This document shows, one piece after another, positions 57,245 to 64,000 of a DNA stretch of 64,000 bases. The stretch's first letter is position 1. Every line of letters begins with the position of its first letter. Below the pieces are notes generated by a model. That model searched no databases. It was not told the DNA's origin and was given only the letters and a program-made list of their open reading frames with translations. Made by a program: the position numbers and the translations under genes. Source of the stretch: Capsulimonas corticalis (GTDB taxonomy: Bacteria; Armatimonadota; Armatimonadia; Armatimonadales; Capsulimonadaceae). The DNA is taken from NCBI RefSeq assembly GCF_003574315.2, contig NZ_AP025739.1, positions 7,316,001 to 7,380,000 of the forward strand. The letters are read 5' to 3'.

Positions 57245-57254
57245 TGTATGTCGA

Positions 57255-58109
57255 CTACGGGAGGTTGAAGACCCCGGCGTCGTCGTGGCCGTACAGTGGA
57301 CGAAGTTTCGTGGCGATTGCGAATTCTCCGACCTTTTGGCCGCCGATGGCGCCCGCTTCCGTCGCGGAGCGCGTGTGGACGCCGATGTAGATTCGCGCGA
57401 CGATATTCTCGTTCAGAAAGTCGTCGAAGCTCTCATAGTGGCGAGTGACGCCGGGCAGGCTGGTCGATGTATCGGTGAACGGTTTATGGGTCCCAAAGAA
57501 GTGATCCAGAATCGCCGTTCCGGCTCCCGACCCTGCCGCATGGCGTGACGGATAGTCGGGGTGATTCGGAGTGACCGTCAGAGGAGCCCACAGCGGATCC
57601 GCCTGAACCGCCGGATTGCCGGCGGTATCCGCGAGGTTGATCGCGGAGATGGGCCGCCACCGATTGTAGAAGTACTTCGCATCCGCGCTGAACTCCGAGG
57701 CGTCGCTGAGCGCGATGTTGAGCAGCGCAAACAAGCGCGCGGTGTCCAGCAAGTCCGCATGCTTCGACACGAGAGTTCTCGCAAGCCGATTGTAGTGGAT
57801 CCCAATCGCGTCATTGTTGAAAAGTGCGATCTGGGTTTGGGCCGGAGTGCGTGCGGAACTCACGAGACCTCCCAGCGCCTTCACTTCGTTCACGTCGGCC
57901 GCATACCGGGCGCTGTTAAGCGCCGGCGGCGGACCGGAGCGAAACTGGGACGCGCTGGTCAGCGCAAACGGAGTGATGTATTGATACCAGTACAGCGAGG
58001 CGGAAACGCCGACATTGGGCGCGGTCGGGCGCCAATCGCCCGGAAGCAAATCGCCGTAGTATGGAGGCGGGGTATCGTTGAAATGATTGAAAAACTTAGC
58101 AGCGCGAAA
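57255..58109 (-). pseudogene. 5'-truncated vanadium-dependent haloperoxidase
   Basis: The open frame reads 'FFNHFNDTPPPYYGDLLPGDWRPTAPNVG', 'YQYITPFALTSASQFRSGPPPALNSARYAADVNEVKALGG' and 'YNRWRPISAINLADTAGN', then the vanadate-site blocks 'HPDYPSRHAAGSGAGTAIL' and 'ARIYIGVHTRSATEAGAIGGQKVGE'. These are typical of bacterial PAP2-type haloperoxidases. A normal protein has about 150-200 further residues and a signal peptide upstream, but here the frame is closed by TGA at 58110-58112, immediately next to the DUF1003 gene end. The catalytic Lys/Arg/His residues remain. The first in-frame start codon lies at 58049. It is probably a deletion fragment. Confidence 0.75.
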
Positions 58110-58114
58110 TCAGC

Positions 58115-58699
58115 TCATTTCTTGGAATTCTGGAAATCGCGCAGGGCGTCCACGGCCGCAGTGAGCGGACCTTGAGACTCGGGCGCGGCCTCGCGCACCT
58201 TTTCCTCCAGCGCCGCCAGCACCTGCTCCGGGTTCGTCGCCGAGGCCATGGCCTCGGCTTCCAGGTCGCGGCGGTCGCGCACGCTGGGCAGGTCGCGGCG
58301 CAGCTCCTCGACCAAGGCGATCAGTTTCGCGACTTTTTGTTCGGCGAGCAGGTTCACCTGCAAATCGAGCTGGGCGCGGCTTTCCGCGAGCTTTCCTTGC
58401 CGGTTTTGGCTGATCAAGATGACGATTGCGATGAGGAGGCCGCCAAGGCTAATGCAGCCCTGGAGCCAGGAAAACGGCGGGCTGTCGAAGAGTCTCCAAT
58501 GCTCGCGCGGCGCCAGTTCGTTGTAGCCGATCCAGAGGGCGATCGATCCCAGGACAACGTAGAGAAACATCGGCCGACCAAGGGTCGCCACCACGCGCTC
58601 GACCGATCGCTGATGCCAATCGACACCGTCTTCCGCTTTTTGGTAGATCGCGGCGATCATGTCGGTCGTTTCCGTCACGGGATCGATCTGGGAGTTCAC
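58115..58699 (-). CDS. DUF1003 membrane protein (copy 2)
   Basis: The 194-residue protein has the DUF1003 pattern: a hydrophilic head ('VDWHQRSVERVVATLGRPMF'), two membrane helices ('MFLYVVLGSIALWIGYN', 'LQGCISLGGLLIAIVILISQNRQGKLAESRAQLDLQVNLLAEQKVAKLIALVEEL'), and a helical tail. It starts at GTG, 7 bases after the upstream DUF1003 gene. DUF1003 proteins are inner-membrane proteins of unknown function. Its tail differs from copy 1, so the pair diverged after duplication. Confidence 0.88.
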   Translation of the reverse strand: MNSQIDPVTETTDMIAAIYQKAEDGVDWHQRSVERVVATLGRPMFLYVVLGSIALWIGYNELAPREHWRLFDSPPFSWLQGCISLGGLLIAIVILISQNRQGKLAESRAQLDLQVNLLAEQKVAKLIALVEELRRDLPSVRDRRDLEAEAMASATNPEQVLAALEEKVREAAPESQGPLTAAVDALRDFQNSKK

Positions 58700-58706
58700 G
58701 GGCGTC

Positions 58707-59351
58707 TCACTTCTGCGAATTCGCGTTCTTGACGATGCCGGCCAGCGTCTCCTGCACGGTGGGGTTCGTCTCGATGACCTTTTCGATACGGTCCACCAGA
58801 TGATCCGGTTTTATCTCGGATTCCATGAAGGCGACATCGGGATCGCTGACTTTAATTCCCAGGTGATCCTGAATCGCTTCCAGCATCTGAAGCATCTTCG
58901 TATTCTCCTGCTCCGAGAGCAGGTTGATTTGAAGGTCCAGATGGTTGCGCCGGTCGGCCAGATGCCCCTGACGGTTTTGACTGATCAGAATAAACGTGGA
59001 GAGAAAGATCGCCTCCAGCGACACCACCAGCGTCAGCAGCTGAAATGGGTAGGGATCGAAGTGCAGATGCTTGCCCAGCCCCGGCGTCACGTTGACGAAA
59101 ATCCATCCCCCGAACCAGATCAAATGCACCCAGACGAAGCTCATGCTGCCGCAGAAAGCCGTGATGATATCGACAACTCGGTCGGTGGGGGAGCGCCTCG
59201 CCATGGCCGATTTATCGATCTGCGCGACCAGCGCAATATTACGCTCCGTCAGATCCTCAGCAATCACCGAATCGAGAACCGCATCGTTCTCCAGGGGATT
59301 CTTACTGCGTCGATGAGTATTCTGTTTATTCTTATTGACGTGCTGCGACAT
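58707..59351 (-). CDS. DUF1003 membrane protein (copy 1)
   Basis: This 214-residue paralogue has 'VDIITAFCGSMSFVWVHLIWFGGWIFVNV', 'YPFQLLTLVVSLEAIFLSTFILISQNRQGHLADRRNHLDLQINLLSEQENTKMLQMLEAIQDHLG', the DUF1003 signature around 'SQNRQG' and 'LDLQ.NLL.EQ'. AGGAATATCACGC precedes the ATG. The N-terminus is Asn/Lys-rich ('MSQHVNKNKQNTHRRSKNPLEND'). The two copies probably form one operon and perhaps a hetero-oligomer. Confidence 0.92.
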   Translation of the reverse strand: MSQHVNKNKQNTHRRSKNPLENDAVLDSVIAEDLTERNIALVAQIDKSAMARRSPTDRVVDIITAFCGSMSFVWVHLIWFGGWIFVNVTPGLGKHLHFDPYPFQLLTLVVSLEAIFLSTFILISQNRQGHLADRRNHLDLQINLLSEQENTKMLQMLEAIQDHLGIKVSDPDVAFMESEIKPDHLVDRIEKVIETNPTVQETLAGIVKNANSQK

Positions 59352-59431
59352 GCGTGATATTCCTCACTGTTTATGGGTGGAGCGTTCATGAGACCTTTTA
59401 TTATCTACCCGCTTGCCTGTCCCGCAAAACG

Positions 59432-59463
59432 AAACACCCGCCGGCGATCGCCGGCGGGTGTTT
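59432..59463 (-). terminator. Perfect 32-base palindrome terminator
   Basis: AAACACCCGCCGGCGA and TCGCCGGCGGGTGTTT are exact complements with no spacer, 15 bases after the phosphoesterase stop on the minus strand. It gives U's on either strand, so it may act in both directions. Confidence 0.8.
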
Positions 59464-59478
59464 CCAGAGAACAAACTG

Positions 59479-60366
59479 TCAGGGTTTGAAGATAAAGGTG
59501 TCGATCACCTTACCGTCGGGAGTAATCACGGTTCCCTTGAGCTGTGTTCCATCGACTTCGCAGCGAATGATGTGGTATGTGCTCACATACACATCGCCAG
59601 GGATCGCCAAGCTGGCGTTGTCGGGCTGGTAGAGCGGAGCGCCGCCGCCGCCGGTCACCAGGTAGTTCACGCCGTCGCGCGTCGTCCGGTAGTACAGGTG
59701 GTCGTGTCCGCAGAAGACGGCGCGCGGCCGATACTTCACGAACAGCGGGTGGATGTAACGCTGAGCCTCCGCCGTCGGGCCATGCGGTCCCACGGAAAAC
59801 GGCGATTCATGGAACAGCACGAAGGTGTTCACCGCCGTCTTTTGCCCCTTGATCAGCTCTTGTTCGAGCCACTGGTACTGAGCGCTGCCCGGATCGTAAT
59901 CCTGAAACTCATCCAGCACGATGAAATGGTTCTTATGCCGGGTGAAGGCGTAGTAATATTTGTTGCCGCCGGCCTCGAACGGCTCCGTGACGAACTTTTG
60001 ATAGTAAGAGCCGACATCATGGTTCCCACGCGACGGATAGTAGGCGATATGCGCGTCGCGCAGCGGCTTGGTGATCTCGGAAAACTCATCCCATTGCGCG
60101 GGGTTGCGCCCATCGGACACCAGATCGCCGCTTTGCAGCACGAACTCCGGCTTCTGCGCCACGATCAGGCTGATGATGGTGCGATGAACCTCCGGATGGC
60201 TCCGGGTATCTCCGTACGCGACAAAAGTAAAGCGGCTCGCCTTGGCGCTCGCCGCCCTCGGCGAACCGGCGAGCGGGACGGTCTTTTTGGGAGCGGCGAC
60301 GCTCGCCGAGCCGATCACGGCGCAGGCGAGACCAAAAAGAACTTTCTGCAAATGACGGTGCAACAC
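59479..60366 (-). CDS. Secreted calcineurin-like metallophosphoesterase
   Basis: The 295-residue protein starts at a GTG with AGGAGG 7 bases upstream, giving a signal peptide 'VLHRHLQKVLFGLACAVIGSASVAA'; the ATG at 60414 lacks such a site. Metal-binding blocks are complete: 'FVAYGDTRSH', 'VLQSGDLVSDG', 'YYPSRGNHDVG', 'FVLFHESPFS', 'AVFCGHDHLYYR'. It resembles purple-acid-phosphatase-like extracytoplasmic phosphatases. The C-terminal 'GDVYVSTYHIIRCEVDG' strand region is typical. A perfect palindrome terminator follows. Confidence 0.92.
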   Translation of the reverse strand: MLHRHLQKVLFGLACAVIGSASVAAPKKTVPLAGSPRAASAKASRFTFVAYGDTRSHPEVHRTIISLIVAQKPEFVLQSGDLVSDGRNPAQWDEFSEITKPLRDAHIAYYPSRGNHDVGSYYQKFVTEPFEAGGNKYYYAFTRHKNHFIVLDEFQDYDPGSAQYQWLEQELIKGQKTAVNTFVLFHESPFSVGPHGPTAEAQRYIHPLFVKYRPRAVFCGHDHLYYRTTRDGVNYLVTGGGGAPLYQPDNASLAIPGDVYVSTYHIIRCEVDGTQLKGTVITPDGKVIDTFIFKP

Positions 60367-60475
60367 GAACAGTCCTCCTATAACACATCGCTTCGCGCGG
60401 GGAAGCGACTTCATTGTACTCGAAGCACGAGGATCGCGTGCGCAAGAGCAGGATTTGTCAGAGGCGATGCGGGCA

Positions 60476-61165
60476 TTATTTCATCGACAATGTGAGTGTG
60501 GAAAATCGCCGCGCATGCGCTTCGTCCACGCTCACGGCGTGCCCGTCCACGAACACGATGTTATAACGCGCCGCTCCAAGTAAACGGCCGCCGTGCCAGG
60601 AGCCCACGCTGTCTTCGAACAAGAAGATCTCCGATGCTCCATGCGCCGCCCCGGCGCTGTCAACCGAGGTCACCGTGGAAAGGGATAGCTGCTGAAGCGC
60701 CAGATATGTGTCGTAACCGTAGCTGTCGCCGAATTTGTCAAACGCCGTCGGAGAGGCAAGCAGCGGCATTGGATTCCCGATCAGCGACGGATAGGCGGTG
60801 TAGCCAGTATCCGAGGGGCATCGCCACACTTGCGGGCTCGATGTATAAGGCGCCAGGACTTCCTGGATGGGGTCCATTTCCGAGATAACGTCCATATAGG
60901 GAGTAAAATCCCAGCCGTTTGTGTCCAGGTCGCCGGGATCTCCGCCGAAGGGAAATTTGTCGTCGTAATCCTGGGAATAGACCTGGGCGGCCAGGCTGAT
61001 CTGCCGCAAATTGGACAGGCATTGGGTTCTGCGCCCGGCTTCACGCGCACGCGCGACCACCGGCAGGATGATTCCGGCGAGGATGCTCATGATGGCGAGC
61101 ACAATAAGCAGTTCGATCAGCGTAAACGCCTGGCGCTGAACACGTCGCTCGTCCCATAATCTCAT
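60476..61165 (-). CDS. Prepilin-like DUF1559-type protein (second)
   Basis: This 229-residue protein begins MRLWDERRVQRQAFTLIELL, with the prepilin helix 'FTLIELLIVLAIMSILAGIILPVVARAREAGRRTQCLSNLRQISLAAQVYSQDYDD'. The usual Gly before Phe is replaced by Ala ('QAFTLIEL'), which may affect prepilin peptidase processing. The end has 'ARYNIVFVDGHAVSVDEAHAR', an H-x9-DG-like motif. The ATG at 61165 overlaps the upstream lipoprotein stop by ATGA. GGAGAAGCGCC precedes it. It is probably a minor pilin-like surface protein. Confidence 0.9.
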   Translation of the reverse strand: MRLWDERRVQRQAFTLIELLIVLAIMSILAGIILPVVARAREAGRRTQCLSNLRQISLAAQVYSQDYDDKFPFGGDPGDLDTNGWDFTPYMDVISEMDPIQEVLAPYTSSPQVWRCPSDTGYTAYPSLIGNPMPLLASPTAFDKFGDSYGYDTYLALQQLSLSTVTSVDSAGAAHGASEIFLFEDSVGSWHGGRLLGAARYNIVFVDGHAVSVDEAHARRFSTLTLSMK

Positions 61166-61758
61166 GGCGCTTCTCCGGGCCGAAGGTGATGGGTGAACAG
61201 CCGAATATCGTGGCGCGCGCGCGTTCGCACGATGGGGCTCGTCGAGGCGCAAAGCAGATTCACGTAGGGCAGCGCGCGGCTGTCGCCAAGGTTCCGAAAG
61301 ATATTACACGCCATATATTGAAAGCTGGTGATATTCTCGTCCTTCACAGCGGGATCGCTGTACGTCGCCAGTTTCGCCGCAAATTTGAAAACGCTGTCTC
61401 GCGCCGCCAGCGGTATGCGCTGAGGTCTCAGGGCCATAAACACACATCCGGCGCTCTGCATCCGCTGATACTTTTGCTCGCTTGTTCCGGCGGCCTCCGT
61501 CGTGGAGAGCAGCCATTGCGCGTCGACGCCAGAAATTCCCTGGTCTTCGTAGATGACCTGCGTCATCAGCCGCGCATAACGCTCGGCCTCGGCTTTGCTC
61601 ATGGAGCCGGACTGCTGAATTTCCCGGGCCAGCTCCTCTTCGCGAGCGCGCTGCGCCCGCCCCGCGCAGCCGCTCAGTACGAGCAGAAACGCCGCCGCCG
61701 CAATCACGGCTCGTCGTTTCCACTCTCGATCGAGTTCCCTGGCAAAATACACCTTCAT
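61162..61758 (-). CDS. Putative lipoprotein with HEAT-like helices
   Basis: The 198-residue product has a membrane segment and lipobox-like 'RRAVIAAAAFLLVLSGCAGR' (Cys about residue 31), then a helical region: 'EIQQSGSMSKAEAERYARLMTQVIYED', 'FKFAAKLATYSDPAVKDENITSFQYMACNIFRNLGDSRALPYVNLL', resembling HEAT-type repeats. A longer start at 61818 lacks a ribosome site. It is translationally coupled to the prepilin-like gene, so it may act with that protein at the envelope. Confidence 0.75.
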   Translation of the reverse strand: MKVYFARELDREWKRRAVIAAAAFLLVLSGCAGRAQRAREEELAREIQQSGSMSKAEAERYARLMTQVIYEDQGISGVDAQWLLSTTEAAGTSEQKYQRMQSAGCVFMALRPQRIPLAARDSVFKFAAKLATYSDPAVKDENITSFQYMACNIFRNLGDSRALPYVNLLCASTSPIVRTRARHDIRLFTHHLRPGEAP

Positions 61759-61948
61759 TGCAGAGACACTTACCACTCTCCCATGCAAAATCCCTGCACG
61801 AAATCCGCCGCTCGGCAAACATTACATTCCAGGCGGCGATCTTCACGGGCCGTTACGTTTGGACGATTTACGATCCGGGGTAGAAGCTAATCAAGTTCGC
61901 AGGAAAAACAACGGACACGATTAGCATATTACACGGAGGTATCAGCAC

Positions 61949-62314
61949 ATGAGCGTCAATCAGGGAGAAACAGGATCCAGCGGTTCAAGCTGGGGTCCGG
62001 CCGTCATCGCCGTCGTCGTGATCGCGGTGATCGTCATCGGGTTCCTCGTTTATAACAACAACCAGACCGCCGTCCCCGTAGCGGCTCCATCCAACGTTAC
62101 GGTCACGGCGCCGTCCAGCCCGCCGCAAACGCAGGTGGTTCCGGTTCCGGTCCCGACGCCTGGACCGTCCGGCCCCGCGGGAGCGCCCGGCCCTGCCGGA
62201 GCCCCTGGCGCTCCGGGAGCTCCCGGCGCCCCGGGAGCCTCTGCTCCGGCCGCGAGCAGCCCGTCGGACAGCAGCAGCGCCCCCGCGTCCAACAGCGGCG
62301 GCGCCGGACAGTAA
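61949..62314 (+). CDS. Small membrane-anchored collagen-like protein
   Basis: The 121-residue protein has a short Gly/Ser head, one membrane helix ('GPAVIAVVVIAVIVIGFLVY'), a Val/Pro-rich stalk and about nine Gly-x-y triplets ('GPSGPAGAPGPAGAPGAPG...'), ending in a Ser/Ala-rich tail. The triplets could form a short collagen-like helix outside the cell. GGAGGTATCAGCAC precedes the ATG. The next gene has the same layout without the triplets. Confidence 0.8.
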   Translation: MSVNQGETGSSGSSWGPAVIAVVVIAVIVIGFLVYNNNQTAVPVAAPSNVTVTAPSSPPQTQVVPVPVPTPGPSGPAGAPGPAGAPGAPGAPGAPGASAPAASSPSDSSSAPASNSGGAGQ

Positions 62315-62357
62315 ACGAGAGATCGCGCCCGATTTACGGGAGATCTCTGAGAAACAG

Positions 62358-62388
62358 CAGCCCTTTCCGTCCTGCGCGGAGAGGGCTG
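62358..62388 (+). terminator. 12-bp hairpin after collagen-like gene
   Basis: CAGCCCTTTCCG and CGGAGAGGGCTG pair with one mismatch around tcctgcg, followed by taatcttgt. It lies 43 bases after the stop. Confidence 0.7.
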
Positions 62389-62482
62389 TAATCTTGTGTC
62401 TCCGCGATCGCGGCAACCATCCCGGCGTTCTCTGAGGTAAAATCAGCGTATCAACGAAATTTCGACGGAATGAGGAGACGCG

Positions 62483-62878
62483 ATGAGTGCACAACAGCAG
62501 GACACCAGCACGAGCAACTATAACTGGGGAACCCTGGTGATTCTTGTGTGGGTGGTAGCCGGAGCCTTTGTCCTGGGATTCCTGATCAAGAACGGCGACC
62601 TGGACCGCAAGACCAGCGGCGTCACCTACACTGCCCCCGGCGCGCCCACCGCCGAGCCCGCGCCGCCGGCCATGACGCCTCCGCCGACTCCGGACGCAGC
62701 CGCCCCAGTCCCCAACGCGCCGGCCTCGGCTCCCGACACGGCGCCCCCGGCTTCGAACCTGAGCGCTCCCGAGGCGACGCCTCCGGCCGCCACGACGCCC
62801 ACTCCGGCTCCGACCGGCCCCGCCGCCGCTCCAGCCCCCAGCGGCCCGTCCGCCGCCCCCACGCCTGCTGGGGTGTAA
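62483..62878 (+). CDS. Small membrane-anchored Pro/Ala-rich protein
   Basis: The 131-residue protein has a hydrophilic head ('SAQQQDTSTSNYNWG'), one membrane helix ('TLVILVWVVAGAFVLGFLI') and a long Pro/Ala/Thr tail ('APTAEPAPPAMTPPPTPDAAAP...'). The tail is a disordered stalk probably outside the membrane. It looks like a sibling of the preceding gene. AGGAGACGCG precedes the ATG. Function unknown; a wall-spanning or surface spacer is possible. Confidence 0.8.
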   Translation: MSAQQQDTSTSNYNWGTLVILVWVVAGAFVLGFLIKNGDLDRKTSGVTYTAPGAPTAEPAPPAMTPPPTPDAAAPVPNAPASAPDTAPPASNLSAPEATPPAATTPTPAPTGPAAAPAPSGPSAAPTPAGV

Positions 62879-62894
62879 GCTAAACCGATATCAG

Positions 62895-62935
62895 AAAAAG
62901 AGCAGGACGATTGCAAAATCGTCCTGCTCTTTTTT
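62895..62935. terminator. Strong bidirectional rho-independent terminator
   Basis: AAAAAGAGCAGGACGATT and AATCGTCCTGCTCTTTTT pair perfectly around gcaa, with U-runs on both strands. Confidence 0.92.
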
Positions 62936-63011
62936 GTTTTGCGGACTGCGAACCTGCGCTGCCCTCGGCCCATTGCAAAGCCACCCTGGCCTTCGGCCGA
63001 CCCAGGCAAAC

Positions 63012-63221
63012 CTGCGCTGGAGTTCTCGTGGCAAACCCATCCCTTGCAAACCCACCCCGGCCCTGCGGCCGACCCCTCCCGCCGGCGGGAAGGGTGATTT
63101 CAGAGCGTGTTATCGCAGGCGGCTTTCGTAAGAGGCAATCCTACAAACCCTTCCCGTCGGCGGGAGGGGTCGGCCGAAGGCCGGGGGTGGGTTTGCCACG
63201 AGAACGCCAGCGCGGGTTCTG
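63012..63221. repeat. Long imperfect inverted repeat (roughly 75-85-bp arms)
   Basis: The left arm (63012-63095) and right arm (63147-63221) are inverted near-copies: both contain TTCTCGTGGCAAACCCA, CGGCCGACCCCTCCCGCC and GGGAAGGGT, with a 10-base insertion in the left arm. A further partial copy of the arm (GGCAAACCTGCGC, GGCCTTCGGCCGACCC) precedes at about 62970-63011. The loop of about 50 bases has no ORF. It resembles non-autonomous repeat elements that spread in high-GC genomes and has no CRISPR spacing. Confidence 0.75.
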
Positions 63222-63227
63222 CCCTCT

Positions 63228-64000
63228 CTAGCGCCCGAACGCCGCCGCGAGTTCTTGTTTGGTCTTTGCGGCGATCGGCGCGAGGTGCGCGTCGAGGCTA
63301 GCGTCGTCGTTGGCGATCTGCGCGGTTTTCGCGAGCGTCCAGTATTCGACATGCTCCACGAATTCACCGGGCTCGACCTGAGTCAGCGGTCCAAGGGATT
63401 CGAGCTCCTGGAAGGGGCCGTCGGTGTAGGTCTCATAGTTGCAGCCCCAGTCGGGGAGGGCTCCTGGGCCGCGCGGATCGACATCAATGCTGGCGATGAA
63501 GACTTGCTCGGGCGTGACGTGCGCCGACCAGCCCAGAGTGTTATAAACGCCGACCTTTTGCGGGTTGTCCTCGGCGGCGGACTGCGCCAGCGTGACGTAC
63601 TTCTTGCCCCAGCGCCAGCGTGGGTCGGCCTGGTCGGTGAACTTCCAGAGCACCTGCGGGCGGGCGGGCAGCAGGTAGTCGTCATGCGAAACGAACTCTT
63701 CCTGGGGAAGCACGACATAACCGCCGTTCGCGACGATGTTCAGCGACCATGCGGACACCGTCACCGGCCATACGTTGTGGTTGGTGAGGCGATGCGCGAC
63801 TTTGACCGCGCTCCCCTGCCCCGCCAGAGTCACAAAGATCTCCTTGCGGAAGCCTGAAACCTTCTCCACGGGGTTGGCGAGGTAAAGGGTGTCGCCGCGC
63901 ATCTCCACGGTCTCGACCGGGACGTTGTCCGGATCGTAGCTGCGCGGGTTCGCTTCAGGCGCGATCCAGAACCGATGCCCGCCGTAGGGGACAAACTTGT
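63228..64000 (-). CDS. DUF4380-like protein, 5' end beyond window
   Basis: The minus frame is open from the stop near 63228 to the right edge: 'KFVPYGGHRFWIAPEANPRSYDPDNVPVE', 'VEKVSGFRKEIFVTLAGQGSAVKVAHRLTNHNVWPVTVSAWSLNIVANGGYVVLP', 'YVTLAQSAAEDNPQKVGVYNTLGWSAHV'. This is a beta-supersandwich of the DUF4380/galactose-mutarotase-like class, so a sugar-binding role is likely. An ATG at 63908 is internal, because the similarity extends upstream of it. The missing start would lie beyond 64000. Confidence 0.8.
   Translation of the reverse strand, partial: KFVPYGGHRFWIAPEANPRSYDPDNVPVETVEMRGDTLYLANPVEKVSGFRKEIFVTLAGQGSAVKVAHRLTNHNVWPVTVSAWSLNIVANGGYVVLPQEEFVSHDDYLLPARPQVLWKFTDQADPRWRWGKKYVTLAQSAAEDNPQKVGVYNTLGWSAHVTPEQVFIASIDVDPRGPGALPDWGCNYETYTDGPFQELESLGPLTQVEPGEFVEHVEYWTLAKTAQIANDDASLDAHLAPIAAKTKQELAAAFGR

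Noticed and set aside
62950-63221. Possible CRISPR array
   Set aside because: The repeats are inverted and irregularly spaced with no unique spacers; there are no cas genes in the window.

Overview
The window is high-GC DNA from a free-living Gram-negative-type bacterium. Two secreted proteins start with a prepilin-like segment and end with an H-x9-DG type motif, two proteins carry PEP-CTERM sorting tails, and there is much carbohydrate-active and signalling machinery. Together with the repeat style this suggests Armatimonadota (Capsulimonas-like). That placement is inference from gene content; no rRNA or marker phylogeny is present.

Layout. 1-8636 (all minus strand) is most of an extracellular contractile injection system (eCIS): a tail-terminator-like DUF4255 protein, sheath, tube, two small assembly proteins, a very large DUF4157 protein, a second tube protein and an open-ended Pro/Ala-rich protein that runs off the left edge. 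8780-11490 holds a ferredoxin/flavoprotein pair behind a strong promoter and an attenuator-like leader, next to a wrecked sulfonate-type substrate-binding protein gene. 11505-13637 is a two-gene arginine-to-glutamate-semialdehyde operon (amidinohydrolase plus ornithine aminotransferase). 13947-21150 contains an Hsp20, a sirtuin, a secreted Sel1-repeat protein, a TMEM175-DM13 fusion and an SGNH hydrolase. 21224-25208 is a SWIM zinc-finger gene with a large partner. 25215-30095 contains a DsbA-like protein, a DUF427 protein, a clan GH-A-like hydrolase and an SDR/leucine-rich-repeat operon preceded by a tRNA-like element.

30303-35144 is a signalling block: a stalk-domain protein, a PAS-GGDEF cyclase, a GAF-PAS-ATPase and a DeoR regulator with an elaborate operator. 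35313-38472 holds surface proteins (prepilin-like, a PEP-CTERM pair, a DUF3592-like membrane protein). 38512-47527 holds a GH3 glucosidase, a Uma2 nuclease, a RelE/ParE toxin-antitoxin pair, two more glycan-active secreted proteins and a 172-bp palindromic repeat. 48076-50775 is hypothetical or secreted proteins. 51038-57090 has uvrA with a possible SOS box and attenuator, an AbiE toxin-antitoxin pair and a SpoIIE-type phosphatase. 57255-64000 has a 5'-truncated vanadium haloperoxidase, a DUF1003 tandem pair, a phosphoesterase, a second prepilin-like gene with a lipoprotein, two small anchored Pro-rich proteins, a long inverted repeat and a partial DUF4380 gene.

The most coherent system is the eCIS, which is unusual for its roughly 590-residue basic low-complexity head on the DUF4157 protein, its second tube gene downstream and the decayed palindromic repeat between its modules. 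Other things worth a second look are the tRNA-like leader of the SDR/LRR operon, the interleaved DeoR operator, the attenuator-like leaders of the flavoprotein and uvrA genes, and several genes with leaderless architecture. All functional statements come from reading motifs in the sequence; no database search was run.
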